Of a stretch of DNA of 64,000 nt, positions 53,465 through 57,942 are shown in pieces. Position 1 is the first letter of the stretch; each line of letters begins with the position of its first letter. Below the pieces are notes generated by a model. That model did no database searches and was not told where the DNA came from. It was given only the letters and a program-made list of their open reading frames with translations. This DNA is from Megalopta genalis (Eukaryota > Arthropoda > Insecta > Hymenoptera > Halictidae), in contig NC_135014.1 in NCBI RefSeq assembly GCF_051020955.1, forward strand, positions 558,001 to 622,000, given 5' to 3'. A program made the translations under genes and the position numbers.

Positions 53465-54011
53465 GCAACAGCAACACCAGCAGGCAGCGTCTTCTGTAGG
53501 AAAGCAACAATTTCACTCTGTCGAACCCGTGTCACCACCGGAAGCGGGTACCAATCATTACGGGCGTCGCTTATATGAAACAACCACTGCCACATCGACT
53601 TCCGGAACCCCTTCCAACAAGCCTCATCTTTCGCCGTTGGATTACGTGAAGAACAAGATCGTTGAAGTAATGCGTACATCCGAAGACGATAAAGGTGGTA
53701 ACGCAGGGGACAGGAACGGAGGGAACGTTGCCAGTGGAGAAAAGGACGAGAAGATAGGAGGGAACATCGAGAGCCCTTCCGGCGCAGAGATGATGGTCGA
53801 CGGGACACCGAATCAAAATCCCCAACCACCCGCGCCAGCTCCTACAACCACCTTCTATCCATTCAGTGCGTTAGGAGTGCACACTGGTCCGCCGCCAGCA
53901 CCACCACCCCCGACTTCCGGTTCCGCTTCCGTGACTAAATCCGAACAAATGCAAGCCGAGCCGGCGCCGTTGCTTTCAGCTCAGTACGAACCACTTTCTG
54001 ACGAGGATTGA
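63..54011 (+). CDS. Smr: Smrter, SMRT/N-CoR family nuclear-receptor co-repressor (5'-partial, 15 exons)
   Basis: The coding join is 63-363, 3735-4413, 5142-5603, 5869-6171, 6259-6678, 7073-7429, 7517-7995, 10454-10716, 48895-49212, 49301-49677, 49917-50183, 50362-50824, 50977-52937, 53036-53235, 53315-54011. Every junction has GT/AG borders and matching phase; the total plus one borrowed base gives 2515 residues and a TGA. Recognition rests on N-CoR signatures: KIYAENRKAEEAH, KVELPLYNQPSDT, HPKNFGTIAQSLEHKSVPDC (SANT1), a second SANT domain, GSIT(H/Q)GTPV repeats, and the C-terminus SAQYEPLSDED. The family acts in the nucleus: it docks on unliganded nuclear receptors (ecdysone receptor in flies) and other repressors, and its SANT region recruits and activates HDAC3. 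Residue numbers here count from the first residue in the window. Earlier exons are missing, and splice sites were read by eye without transcript support. Confidence 0.93.
364..3734 (+). other. Smr intron, 3.4 kb
   Basis: AT-rich, with no supported gene. It holds an (AAAAT)n microsatellite near 2765-2806, a TTAGGTTAGG dimer near 1634, and several CATGCGC-type words (around 945, 3048, 3147, 3461 and 3642) that resemble NRF1-like promoter sites. An ATG at 3676 is in frame with the next exon. Confidence 0.6.
2765..2806. repeat. (AAAAT)n microsatellite
   Basis: About eight consecutive AAAAT units inside the first visible Smr intron. Confidence 0.95.
3735..4413 (+). CDS. Smr: Smr exon 2 (poly-Ala, poly-Gly, Ser/Gly low complexity)
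   Basis: Acceptor TTTCAG ends at 3734 and donor GTAGGT starts at 4414. The first residues are R-SPQSYVNIKSSSPVSPRT, followed by an Ala tract, a run of more than 20 Gly with one Ser, a Gly/Ser/Asn/Thr-rich stretch, and a Val/Ala/Ser/Pro tail. Gly codons are a mixture of GGC, GGT and GGA, so the tract is not one simple triplet expansion. The frame is open upstream to an ATG at 3676, which would allow an alternative first exon. Confidence 0.88.
4414..5141 (+). other. Smr intron, 0.7 kb
   Basis: AT-rich intron; I see no further feature in it. Confidence 0.8.
5142..5603 (+). CDS. Smr: Smr exon 3
   Basis: Phase 0 on both sides, with acceptor TTTACAG and donor GTGGGT. It encodes VNERIAINVSSSPLSQ, PRISLLPPASVTPTASPT, a TSARNSRIGLMPVQPDQY segment, LQEAPPLKKMRL and a Gln/Ser tail. 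This corresponds to the linker before the N-CoR coiled coil. No catalytic domain is present or expected. Confidence 0.9.
5869..6171 (+). CDS. Smr: Smr exon 4 (coiled coil, start of GPS2-binding region)
   Basis: Acceptor CTGCTAG, donor GTAAGG, phase 0. The segment DDLLQQIAKVDREIAKRESQ followed by INKLRKKLKELEEAA is a heptad-type coiled coil that matches the VDREIAK...LEEEAAKP region of N-CoR. It ends with LAQKIYAENR, which continues directly into the next exon's KAEEAHRLLERLG. In mammals this region contacts GPS2 and TBL1. Confidence 0.94.
6259..6678 (+). CDS. Smr: Smr exon 5 (GPS2/TBL1 interaction and pre-SANT1 region)
   Basis: Phase 0 exon with acceptor ATTACAG and donor GTAGTT. It encodes KAEEAHRLLERLGAKVELPL, YNQPSDTSVYQENR, a long basic helix (RLRREHAERASLHRQQSRTY), EFFEKVFPELRKQREDKERF and an acidic DLEEIMDGLQEQE end. 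This is the most conserved N-terminal stretch of N-CoR/SMRT proteins and part of the deacetylase-activation region. Confidence 0.95.
7073..7429 (+). CDS. Smr: Smr exon 6 (SANT1 / deacetylase-activating domain)
   Basis: Acceptor TTTTTCAG, donor GTGAGT. SANT1 spans about residues 770-825 of the window protein: INVWSSVEHELFKEKYLQHP, then KNFGTIAQSLEHKSVPDC and VHHYYLTKKAENYK. The preceding IPPLLLDTKQRRIAFQNRNG matches the IPPMMFD...R.KF.N.NG block of N-CoR. In mammals this domain binds and activates HDAC3. The key aromatic and basic residues look intact. Confidence 0.96.
7517..7995 (+). CDS. Smr: Smr exon 7 (Thr/Ser-rich linker, sumoylation-like motifs)
   Basis: It follows an 87-nt intron with acceptor TTTCAG and stays in the same frame as exon 6; the 87-nt intron has no in-frame stop, so it could be retained and add 29 codons. 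It encodes a very Thr/Ser-rich stretch and then a charged KEIKLEPKESNLIKVEVKEE segment. IKLEP and VKEEP fit the sumoylation consensus (hydrophobic-K-x-E), which is an inference. It exits in phase 2 at GTACGT. Confidence 0.88.
7996..10453 (+). other. Smr intron, 2.5 kb
   Basis: AT-rich, without a supported gene. A copy of the dispersed TAGACTGCGG-type terminal motif sits near 10113-10150, and AATAATAAT runs sit near 9950-10010. Confidence 0.7.
10454..10716 (+). CDS. Smr: Smr exon 8 (Ser/Asn/Thr-rich, basic patch)
   Basis: Acceptor GTTGCAG, donor GTAAGT, phase 2 in and phase 1 out. It encodes a Ser run, Asn/Thr-rich NATNTMNTTNAT, a basic SRIKEKKKDNHATP patch and the acidic METSDEEAQSMDAIG end. 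It is separated from exon 9 by the 38 kb intron. The frame matches exon 9 exactly (ATC G + AA gives I-E). Confidence 0.85.
12649..13755 (-). CDS. BTB-ZF gene, last exon: two C2H2 zinc fingers
   Basis: The frame is open on the minus strand from about 13942 down to a TGA at 12649-12651. It has a Ser/Pro-rich basic region (SPSPLMDEAG, KSAKKKRGRSSS), then VLSVVYDVACCDGPIKFHRV, then two zinc fingers. Finger 1 is YTCGYCRHTFKSQYCYRKHT with C-x2-C-x12-H-x3-H spacing; finger 2 is YPCKICGCKFPSYYFVHKHR with C-x2-C-x12-H-x4-H. The acceptor is not settled. Phase-2-compatible AGs put the exon start at 13573 (after GGCTTTCAG) or 13651 (after GTTCGACAG), giving proteins of about 578 or 604 residues. It is probably a nuclear DNA-binding regulator; I do not recognise the orthologue. 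Confidence 0.8.
   Translation of the reverse strand: MRGGPRRGGEIETPKNFSANSDVPSPKPTPYQFDRSRGPCRESRQKSPESMARSFSVAAFSALACSTSTRPVSPARSVSPAPSSESQSSIPSNPGNKSSSESEQRQAKEEKASNSKSVQAKKRSPSPLMDEAGVVACNRERTNEDTNDRSGKSAKKKRGRSSSANGNESSSGVLSVVYDVACCDGPIKFHRVLNENYSPSASCGSSPASQARLQRCFEAENASGRENDENGGPAGNGCDPMAVAIDTEAGNAAGGSYTCGYCRHTFKSQYCYRKHTKRHLLPTRLNESSSVGTGQRPEPQRNRREVRLLDLNVQYYPCKICGCKFPSYYFVHKHRKLCHANERPQPEEAGGTGEDQESNTATATNEKP
13756..14599 (-). other. Probable second intron of the BTB-ZF gene
   Basis: It lies between the inferred donor at 14599 and the last exon, whose acceptor is uncertain. The frame stays open up to about 13942, so part of it could be coding. Confidence 0.55.
14600..15083 (-). CDS. 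BTB-ZF gene, middle exon: second half of BTB domain and Pro-rich linker
   Basis: On the minus strand the acceptor CTTACAG precedes GC-GGA-GAA, and the likely donor GTTTGA follows base 14600. It encodes GEAFAPLLNYMYTGRLEV, then TLDNVYSVLLATHLLHMPGA and LEQCRAALLRL, the classic C-terminal half of a BTB/POZ dimerisation domain. A PVPVPVPV repeat, a Ser/Thr/Met run and a Pro-rich linker follow. The one-base phase completes a Gly codon with the upstream exon. The donor is inferred; translation otherwise runs to a stop at 14563. Confidence 0.84.
15121..15154. repeat. (CT)n microsatellite
   Basis: Uninterrupted CT dinucleotides just upstream (minus sense) of the BTB-ZF middle exon acceptor. Confidence 0.95.
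16532..17024. mobile_element. TA-flanked foldback element, 493 bp
   Basis: The left end CAGAATGGTCCACTAAGATC and the complement of the right end (CAGAGTGGTACATCAAGATC) share long imperfect inverted repeats continuing through TGCCAC(T/C)TAAAT(T/C)AC. TA dinucleotides flank both ends (16530-16531, 17025-17026). This fits a non-autonomous Tc1/mariner-type element. No transposase is present. Confidence 0.8.
17255..17582 (-). CDS. BTB-ZF gene, first coding exon: start of BTB domain
   Basis: The start ATG is at 17582 with A at -3; an in-frame stop lies about 30 nt upstream and there is no other Met. It encodes MYSLYRAWFGDSVAGDSYSR, then PPDTVVRVGNEGEHQFVAHK and GVLAAHSGYLKALLSS. These carry the conserved BTB Asp and the His-Lys of the AHK motif. 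A long Ala/Ser/Thr/Asn-rich insertion (about 40 residues) separates this from VSVSSIG at the donor GTAAAT. Joined to the exon at 15083, it reads SSIGGEAFAPLLNYMYTGRL. The insertion inside the BTB fold is unusual. BTB-ZF proteins dimerise through this domain and regulate transcription. Confidence 0.83.
17583..18220 (-). promoter_or_regulatory. GC-rich region upstream of the BTB-ZF start, possible 5' UTR/promoter
   Basis: GC content is high compared with the surrounding intron, and the segment sits immediately upstream of the start codon on the minus strand. Several overlapping open frames exist, but none shows a domain. I did not identify a TATA box or start site, so the promoter role is inference. 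Confidence 0.35.
18215..18332. repeat. (CT)n-rich pyrimidine tract
   Basis: Interrupted CT/TTTCT repeats, continuing less perfectly to about 18440. Confidence 0.93.
20633..21008. mobile_element. TA-flanked foldback element, 376 bp (CAGGGTGT family)
   Basis: The left end CAGGGTGTACCAAAATTATT and the right end AATAATTTTGGGACACCATG are inverted, and the complementarity runs far inside (GAGTTATTAACGAAAAA-type segments in both arms). Flanking TA lies at 20631-20632 and 21009-21010. The same family recurs inside the three TTAA elements and at 38292-40219. Confidence 0.85.
22396..22627. mobile_element. MITE, about 230 bp, with GTTTATTTTGAAAGTGGC ends
   Basis: Terminal inverted repeats CCGTTTATTTTGAAAGTGGC and GCCACTTTCAAAATAAACGG bound the element. 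A second copy in inverse orientation lies at 41829-42058, and end fragments lie near 43090-43130 and 43690-43725. There is no coding content. Confidence 0.85.
22853..23056. mobile_element. Palindromic MITE, family A, copy 1
   Basis: Near-perfect hairpin. The left arm contains AAAATGGACAATTTGGAAAG and a GATTATTCGAG word; the right arm contains CTCGAATAATCGTATCTCCT and TTTCCAAATTGT. A stem with TTTTTATAGTTG / CAACTATAAAAA sits near the centre. Outer ends read CCCAATTCGCGTCGAGATTG and its inverse. Confidence 0.88.
24974..25168. mobile_element. Palindromic MITE, family A, copy 2
   Basis: Same hairpin: AAAATGGACAATTTGGGAAG on the left, CTCGAACAATCGTATCTCCT and CAAATTGTCCATCTTTG on the right, with outer arms TTCTTCAGCTTGTAAAC and its inverse. 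Confidence 0.88.
27040..27165. repeat. Degenerate tandem repeat, unit about 18 bp
   Basis: Seven or so units of the form ATACGAACTCTATTTAT run head to tail. One frame reads a YELYLYEL-type peptide, which I take to be a by-product of the repeat rather than a protein. Confidence 0.8.
28744..29538 (-). mobile_element. Decayed, internally deleted mariner element, 795 bp
   Basis: The ends are a perfect 22-bp inverted repeat beginning GGGTGTCCCATAAGTTCTTT (28744-28765 and 29517-29538), with TA at 28742-28743 and 29539-29540 as the target duplication. On the minus strand the C-terminal half of a mariner transposase is readable. It is shorter than the usual 1.3 kb because the N-terminal part is missing. 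Confidence 0.95.
28815..29110 (-). pseudogene. mariner transposase C-terminal fragment, frameshifted
   Basis: On the minus strand the first frame has HDNAKPHVALVIRQKLLHFD and then PHPPYSPDIAPSDY, ending at a stop after CSSR. The two Asp residues (HDN and APSD) are 34 residues apart, which fits the D34D part of the mariner DD34D triad. A frameshift then moves to another frame that carries FFSLKNSLREKRFKF, HLDQYFANMPQQSWKDGI and LPERWKKVMKQDDSYI. The first catalytic Asp and the N-terminal DNA-binding region are not seen. It cannot make a working transposase. Confidence 0.93.
29738..29914. mobile_element. Palindromic MITE, family A, copy 3
   Basis: The hairpin core ATTCGAGTCTTCCGACTCG and TTTTTATAGTTACCGATTG with its inverse is followed by GGCTCGAATAATCGTGTCTC and TTGTCCATTTTTGTGCAC. 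The left arm is more diverged. Confidence 0.82.
30036..30253. mobile_element. TTAA-flanked MITE, 218 bp (CACTAGATT family)
   Basis: TTAA at 30032-30035 and 30254-30257 flanks ends CACTAGATTCACG and CGTAAATCTAGTG. TTAA target duplications are typical of the piggyBac superfamily. A 123-bp relative lies at 34744-34866 in the same sequence context. Confidence 0.85.
30325..30412. mobile_element. Family A MITE, right-arm fragment
   Basis: Contains AAGGCTCGAATAATCGTATC, then TCCTCTTCCCAAATTT and TTTTTGTGCACAATTTGGGC. No matching left arm is adjacent. Confidence 0.8.
30799..31472. mobile_element. piggyBac-like TTAA element with nested foldback, copy A (674 bp)
   Basis: TTAA at 30795-30798 and 31473-31476 flanks ends CCTTATAGGCACG and GTACCTAGAAGG. 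Near the left end are three tandem units around the palindrome CCACTATAGTGG with CTTTCGCGGATGTCATCT. Inside is a 365-bp TA-flanked foldback (31019-31383). No transposase frame is present. Confidence 0.9.
31019..31383. mobile_element. Foldback nested inside copy A
   Basis: Ends CAGGGTATCCGAAAAATGTC and GACATTTTTCGGACACCCTG, with TA at 31017-31018 and 31384-31385. The arms share TTACAAAAATTTTCTCCGAG and GTTAACGAGTTATTAACG-type sequence with a short GC-rich centre. Confidence 0.9.
33488..33840. repeat. CT-rich polypyrimidine tract
   Basis: Long interrupted CTCTCT / TTTCTCT run of about 350 bp. The open frames across it are Ser/Leu repeats and not credible proteins. Confidence 0.9.
34562..34731. 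mobile_element. Palindromic MITE, family A, copy 4
   Basis: Full hairpin beginning near AATTCTCCCTAATTGGCC, with AAAATGGACAATTCGGGAAG on the left and AAGGCTCGAATAATCG on the right around a TTTTTATAGTTACC stem. It is interrupted on its right side by the TTAA MITE at 34744, after which another right arm resumes at 34940-35024. Confidence 0.87.
34744..34866. mobile_element. TTAA-flanked MITE (CACTAGATT family), 123 bp
   Basis: TTAA at 34740-34743 and 34867-34870. Its internal AACACTTGTTAAAAATC and AATATAAAACAGCTGTTTTT match the 218-bp copy at 30036; an inner part has been deleted. Confidence 0.83.
34937..35024. mobile_element. Family A MITE, displaced right arm
   Basis: AAGGCTCGAATAATCGTAAC, a TTATCCATTTTTCGTG word and AATTAGGGAGAATTTACTGA form the outer right end that matches the left end at 34562. 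Confidence 0.8.
36015..36701. mobile_element. piggyBac-like TTAA element with nested foldback, copy B (687 bp)
   Basis: TTAA at 36011-36014 and 36702-36705 flanks CCTTTTAGGTACGGCTG and GGGCCTAAAAGG. It lies in the opposite orientation to copy A. It carries the same nested foldback (about 36119-36482, with GGTGTCCCAAAAATGTCTCG and TTTTTCGGACACCCTG) and the CCACTATAGTGG tandem units near the right end. Confidence 0.92.
37711..38003. mobile_element. MITE family C (TAGACTGCGGAT ends), about 290 bp
   Basis: The left end TAGACTGCGGATC and right end GATAATCGCAGTCTA are inverted. The motif recurs across the window, notably as a second paired copy near 60004-60164. No coding content. Confidence 0.65.
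38168..38240. repeat. (AT)n microsatellite
   Basis: A long uninterrupted AT run immediately left of the giant foldback. A shorter AT run lies on its right side at about 40242-40266. Confidence 0.95.
38292..40219. mobile_element. Giant foldback element, 1.9 kb, arms about 0.9 kb
   Basis: Ends CAGGGTGTTCCACAATTACT and AGTAATTGTGGAACACCCTG are inverted, and TA at 38290-38291 and 40220-40221 flanks them. The arms stay complementary almost to the centre: ACTGGCACGATGGC near 39189 pairs with the GCCATCGTGCTAGT copy near 39267, leaving a loop of about 55 bases. The right arm has an extra stretch of about 90 bp near 39500-39580 that is absent from the left arm. No reading frame longer than 90 codons is credible. 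Confidence 0.92.
41629..41828. mobile_element. Palindromic MITE, family A, copy 5 (interrupted)
   Basis: The hairpin has AAAGTGGACAATTAGGAAAG on the left and AAGGCTCGAATAATCG on the right. The right terminus GAAGGAAAATTAG is cut at 41828 by the MITE at 41829-42058 and resumes as TTTAGAAAAATGACTG. Confidence 0.85.
41829..42058. mobile_element. MITE with GTTTATTTTGAAAGTGGC ends, copy 2, nested in family A
   Basis: Inverted copy of the element at 22396-22627, with the same internal words (AGTTAGCATCCATATTT as its complement, and TATACGAAATTATTTATAC as its complement). It sits inside the right end of a family A MITE. Confidence 0.85.
42306..42521 (-). CDS. Small open frame of unknown origin, possible transposon remnant
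   Basis: 71 codons: begins MDLSPKRGRPRRYSQIEMDP and contains AKYKDTMDLLNYIPPIYHSY, ending ITPIDGEN. RGRPRR resembles an AT-hook. It lies in a repeat-dense block between MITE ends (41829 and 43130), so it may be the tail of an unidentified transposase. I cannot assign a family. There is no evidence of expression. Confidence 0.3.
   Translation of the reverse strand: MDLSPKRGRPRRYSQIEMDPLYAGSRPVSSAKYKDTMDLLNYIPPIYHSYFKNLKQNTISEDLITPIDGEN
42623..42878. repeat. LTR-like block, weak
   Basis: Begins TGTTGTATGATGAGC and ends AAAATTCAACA, with an AATAAA inside (TTTCAATAAAAATTAAC). I do not see a target duplication or a second copy in the window. Confidence 0.25.
43212..43637. mobile_element. Solo-LTR-like sequence, about 425 bp
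   Basis: Begins TGTGTGGCGGACCAG and ends CCCCTGCGACA (TG...CA ends). Inside there is AATAAATACGAGGACC, which could act as a TATA element, followed by GTCAGTTAGC as an initiator-like site, and late ATTAAA/TATAAA words. There is no retroviral-type reading frame next to it. The flanking A-rich sequence prevents a clear target-duplication call. Confidence 0.4.
44697..44895. mobile_element. Possible MITE family C copy
   Basis: The left end TAGACGGCGGATCTTTATCC and the right end CATAAAACCCGCAGTCTA are imperfectly inverted and match the family C motif. Confidence 0.5.
45221..45836. mobile_element. TA-flanked Tc1-like foldback, 616 bp
   Basis: The left end CAGCGGTCTACAAAAGTGTT and right end AACACTTTTGCGGGCGACTG are inverted, with TA at 45219-45220 and 45837-45838. 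The arms share words such as TTTTTTATCTGAGCCTAT / ATAGGCTCAGATAAAAAA and GTAACTTATATG / CATATAAGTTAC. There is no transposase. A separate Tc1-like end, TTTTTGTGAGCCACTG followed by TA, abuts at 45184-45201. Confidence 0.88.
46707..47349. mobile_element. piggyBac-like TTAA element with nested foldback, copy C (643 bp)
   Basis: TTAA at 46703-46706 and 47350-47353 flanks CCTTTTAGGTACGGCTG and TGCCTAAAAGG. Same orientation and same nested foldback (about 46811-47175) as copy B, with CCACTATAGTGG units at the right end. Confidence 0.92.
48895..49212 (+). CDS. Smr: Smr exon 9 (Cys-rich module)
   Basis: Acceptor TTTTCCAG, donor GTGAGT, phase 1 in and out. It encodes HACTVCQNAVE, then RVCNTCRCKAVRGRYTACPL and PGCPN, with paired cysteines of a zinc-binding type, then KRLRALPAKWLDLPAEIRDP. 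The frame is closed by the splice to exon 10. The Cys pattern continues there as KCCSAC, giving ten cysteines ahead of SANT2. Confidence 0.92.
49301..49677 (+). CDS. Smr: Smr exon 10 (SANT2 domain)
   Basis: Acceptor TATTGCAG, donor GTTAGT. After NATKCCSACFNRISRRLAPH comes SANT2 at about window residues 1235-1282: RQWTDEELDQLRRALREHGT, NWLKVAEQIPGKTNHQCKNY and YFAYRKKLSLD. Trp, Leu and the NHQCKNYYF helix are typical of the N-CoR histone-interaction SANT. An acidic Ser-rich tail (TDEEESGSSTSSCDELA) follows. Confidence 0.95.
49917..50183 (+). CDS. Smr: Smr exon 11
   Basis: Acceptor TTTGTAG, donor GTAAGA, phase 0. Ser/Gly/Pro-rich, with NNMSSGTPGTPGSSTNLPIS, then KLGDKLADIAVVSLVPPVSI and an acidic end. 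No domain. Confidence 0.88.
50362..50824 (+). CDS. Smr: Smr exon 12
   Basis: Acceptor TTGTTTCAG, donor GTAAAT, exits in phase 1. It encodes an acidic start, a Gln-rich QQQHQQSHQQLPP, the conserved-looking LTVKDLMLGVIEMQLKRNPN, GTPTISSILKTDHRND and a Ser-rich tail. The last intron-proximal residues are SPQQLG. Confidence 0.9.
50852..50917 (+). ncRNA. Pre-miRNA-like hairpin in Smr intron 12
   Basis: Within the 152-nt intron 50825-50976, CACGCTGACTGCTATG (50852-50867) is exactly complementary to CATAGCAGTCAGCGTG (50902-50917). Pairing continues inward with two mismatches to a 26-bp stem closed by a loop of about 14 bases (ATTTTTCACGAATC). Length and pairing are like an insect miRNA precursor. 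I do not recognise a known miRNA seed in either arm. It could equally be a chance or splicing-related structure. Confidence 0.45.
50977..52937 (+). CDS. Smr: Smr exon 13 (large Pro/Gln-rich exon, N-CoR repeats, first CoRNR-like box)
   Basis: Acceptor CTGTTTCAG, donor GTATGT. It starts AQMQATITPCPPAASTSQ, then SKEGLIVMQVQQALRETEGT-type sequence leading to LDLSIKKP. Two GSIT(H/Q)GTPV motifs match repeats of mammalian N-CoR. Pro/His-rich sequence follows, then a charged region of EHRL..QQREKD units, then poly-Gln. Near the end, SLIDAIITHQI (52842-52859 for LIDAII) fits a CoRNR box (I-x-x-I-I), the motif that docks on unliganded nuclear receptors. At 654 residues it is the largest exon. Confidence 0.93.
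52545..52775 (+). repeat. CAG/CAA poly-Gln tracts in Smr exon 13
   Basis: Runs of CAG and CAA codons at about 52545-52575 and 52737-52770. Codon mixing makes length slippage less likely than in a pure CAG run. Confidence 0.92.
53036..53235 (+). CDS. Smr: Smr exon 14 (second CoRNR-like box)
   Basis: Acceptor TTTTCAG, donor GTGAGT, exits in phase 2. It encodes a Gly/Asn-rich stretch, then KPITLGEHVDHIVSKDYG. This aligns with LITLADHICQIITQDF of N-CoR; VDHIV (53174-53188) stands where ICQII lies. It is the probable receptor-interaction helix; the interaction itself is inferred. Confidence 0.93.
53315..54011 (+). CDS. Smr: Smr exon 15 (C-terminus)
   Basis: Acceptor GTTCAG. It encodes YQISEDQWKRRKANESDSIK, a poly-Gln tract from CAA/CAG codons (53413-53480), SPLDYVKNKIVEVMRTSEDD, a Pro-rich stretch and the family C-terminus EPAPLLSAQYEPLSDED, then TGA at 54009-54011. 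The end matches the C-terminus shared by N-CoR and SMRT, so the gene is complete on this side. Confidence 0.95.
53413..53482 (+). repeat. CAG/CAA poly-Gln tract in Smr exon 15
   Basis: About 20 Gln codons with a core of pure CAA. Confidence 0.93.
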
Positions 54012-54620
54012 TAGTCTAATAATTTAGCCACGTACAGATCGACACGCTGTGACAAAGTTTCTTAGGGTATTTATGCACTTTGTTTATCTTGACGAGAGTC
54101 TCACGCAGACGTCGATAAACGATTGAACGTTTCACGATTAGCAATGTTTGTCGGGCGTTACCCGTCGCCGTTCTTACTGATCGTCAGGTTTTGATCGCAT
54201 TGAGGAGATTCAGTTTTTTTCCCTATTCATTTCGTTCATTTCTTTTTCTTTTCGTTTTTTCACTTCTGTCCTACTTTATACCCTCCCCACTCCTCTGCAC
54301 ATCCTACCTATCACATTTTTATTCATAAATTCGCAAACGGAGATTATATAACATGATGATTTGTTTTACATACAGTTTATTATTTTATAAATTTCGTATT
54401 CCCATTATATTTTTAGCAAGAAATCGCTGTCCTCGCTCCCCCGCGCAGTACGCAAAATGATCGAAACGTTTTACGAGAGCAATGTTTTAATGAGACGCGC
54501 CCGCATATCGCGAAATGGTCTTCGTTTAAACGTAAAACCGTAGTGTAATTTTAAACAATAATTAATATTTTTTTACGCATTACATATCGTCATATTGACA
54601 CGTAATAAAAAGGAAATATG
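54012..54620 (+). other. Smr 3' UTR (candidate minimum extent)
   Basis: AT-rich sequence directly after the stop. An AATAAA at 54604-54609 is a candidate poly(A) signal. The real transcript end could lie further downstream. Confidence 0.5.
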
Positions 54621-57600
54621 TACTGTCCCGGCTACATCGAACGCTCTGTTATATTCACATCTCTGTTACTACTTCGTTTGAAAGAAGCGCGTTCCAAGCA
54701 TACTCAGAATGTGAGTGCCAGAGATACGAGGAATTTTAATTTTCGTTGCTTTTAGAAACGATGATATCAGAACCATTGCCGCAAACTCGATAACGAAAAT
54801 TACTAAATGTTCTGTACGAATTTTCACGTATCGTTATGTGTATATGTGTGTGTGTGTTTTTTTTTTAAATACAATCGAATTTAGAAACAACAAAAACGAT
54901 ACAGCGATGTCGGTCAGAAGAAATTCTGTTCTTTCATGATTTTCCCTTTTTTTCGATACGTCGAATACCCTCAATGCGTTGACAACCTTCGAAGATCACA
55001 TACTGTTTTCGCGGTTCATAGAAATGTTTTCGATCGACGCCGGAGTTGCGTCTCAGATGATCCACACTCACGATATAGACGTCGACCCGTGGAACGTCCA
55101 GGCTAGCCCAAATTCACAAATGGAGACGCTTCTTTTTGTACATAAATGAAAATGTAACCGTTAAAGAATGATGAAACTTTAAAGGCATACGTGTTTTTAT
55201 TTTGGAATGAGTCTGTGATGTGTCTGGGATTAAAGTAGCCTGAACCGTAGCATCAGTGCGAAGAAGAGAGTGTGTAAGTTTCCGAAAAGTCCGCGGCGAG
55301 CCCGACGCGGACGAGAAATGGTGTGTGCGCGTGCGCGCGCGCATGCGCGCGGACAGTGGAATGGCACCGTTCTGACGAGAATCGCTTTCAAATTGTTCTC
55401 TCTCCTTGGTGAAGTGGGTTTTAAGTGAAAAATGAAAAAAAGTGTAATTCTAAGTGTTGTACATAGTACACAATATTAATTTTTAAGTTGAGCTAGTAGG
55501 TATATGATGGCTAGTTTATCGTATGCTATTGTAAGAATCTAGATTATAGCGTAAGTGATGTAGCTAGCATTTAGGGGATAGACGCCATGAACTGACTATG
55601 GGAATACTTCCCGAACTACGTTCTCTTATCGATGAAGATAATGCGGGCGATCGAGGGACGATGTGTCAATGTCGTCCTCGGGCGAATAGATACGATTTTA
55701 TTTGATTAAAGAAAAAAAAAAGTAACTTTCTGAAACCCGAATGTACGCTCTGACTATCATGAATAAGTTTAATCACACTCACATGTATACATGCGCGATG
55801 ACACAATTTAACATACACACGTGACACTGGTATAGACAACATTATACATACAAGACACAACACGTTCACATGGAAACGCATTGGAAGAGAACAACACACG
55901 TGTACAAGTAAAGAATTTTTATATAGCCTAATTTTATATTTGTATGCAAACGTAAGTTGAACCGTGCGATCTGCTCCTTTGTTTAGTCATTCGGATACCC
56001 GACAACCAACCAACACCGTGCTTTTTAACCGCAACATCGCTGCACCCGAAAATCGTAAGTCGCTTTTACCAAAACGTTACGAACGATGAAACAATACACA
56101 CGTACACGCGTATCTCTGTGTGCTCCCTCTTTGTACGTATGTTTAAACGTGACATGTACATGCTGACATGCAGAGAGGTGCAAATTATTCGACTCCGTTT
56201 CATATGAAAAATGTAATTATATATAATGCTTAAAATGTACGAAATAAGAACTATCTCTGTAGAAAATGAATTTTTATTTAAAATATCTGTACGCTGATGA
56301 TACAACACCGTTGACTGTCCGTAATTCACGTAATACTGTTTTTTTTTCTTGTTAAATCGACAAATTAATATAATTCGCTACACTATTTCATGAAAGATTT
56401 GAAGATAATTTACTGTGCAGATTATTGTCCAGAAAATCAAAATACAATGAATGCTATACGAAATTCTAAATAATTCACTAAATCAATAGTTACCTACTGT
56501 GAAAAGAAAATAGAATATGAATATACATAATCAGATGTTAAAACTCATGGTTATTAGTATTGACAATAGTTATTTTTAAGAAAGACAAAATTTATATCAC
56601 ATTCTCTTGTTGTTCATTTTAATCTGTAACCTAATGAAACTTCTTCGAAATATGAAACCATCTGATGATATAATAATACTTTTCTGCTTTGCTACTACAA
56701 TCTTTTTATATTTTTGTAATATCTGGCAAATTGAGAAAAGACTACATCGAGTGTAATAATTTGCATACCTCTCTATATATGGTGTCTCTGGAATACATGC
56801 TTTTATTAAGAGAGCTAGAAAGGGTCTAAAAAGTGTCCTGTCAACGCGTTCAATATTTTCAAAGTACTCTCAATTAAAAATTACCATCTTTTCCCAATTT
56901 TAAACATAGAATTTCTGAAAAGAATCAAATCAACAGAAATTACATTGCTATCCAAATTATTAATAATACTAACTTTTAATGCATAATCCTGCTTGGTATC
57001 GAAGTATGCATTTAACAGGCATTAGTATAATTCATATTTAACTTGATAAACCGTTCGATTGGTAGACTATTGCTCCTAATAATTAAATTTAAAATAATTT
57101 ATCAGACTGGAGATCTGCTTTCTCCTTAGTTGTAGTTTTTAAAGGACTTTTCTCTCTGGCCTAATTATCTCTCTTATACGAGCTACCACCTCCGGAGGCA
57201 CCCCTGTACATATACACGTTACTGTAGTTTGTTTGATCGCACATTTTTATATGGTTGAAACGCATCTGGTCGGATAATGTTGAGTGCCTCAGCCCATTCC
57301 GGGGATTGTCGAACAAACGAACGAACGAACGTATGCATGGTAATAATCATCTTCGCTCCATTTCAATGTCGCATTATATTCATTTTACTGGCAAATCTGA
57401 GATCGGACGAACGTCCGGCGTTTTCAGTGTACAAAGTGCACGGGGGTTGCGGGAGACCGGCCACGTGCTCGTGTAGGGTTAATCGGAGCGTGAGCGTCGG
57501 TTACCTAGAATCTGTTAGCATCTCGTTCTACCAGCGTGCCAGACAGTGTCTCGAAGTTGATTCTCAAGATCTAAACATAGTTCCCCTCGAGAATCGGGAA

Positions 57601-57889
57601 TCGACGGGATTTATCATTTATCAATCCGGAAACATAACACGTGTAAACTGATCTTTTTCGTTTCGGACGTTCCCGCCTCTCGGGAAACGGAACGAGGAAT
57701 ATACTCGAAAGTTTAGACTGCATTTAGAGTCTAAATAGTTTGTAATACGAGCCGATCATGCGTGTCGGGGACGTCGGGATTGCGAGTTGATCCAAGTATT
57801 CTTTGTAAATAAAGGAACCTTCGCTTCGCACTCGTGGATATTACGTAAGCGTTTCTCTGTCGACGACCGGGGTGTTTTCACGCTTTCCG

Positions 57890-57892
<3 letters not shown>

Positions 57893-57941
<49 letters not shown>
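57893..57941. repeat. (CT)n microsatellite
   Basis: Continuous CT dinucleotides. Confidence 0.95.
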
Positions 57942-57942
<1 letters not shown>
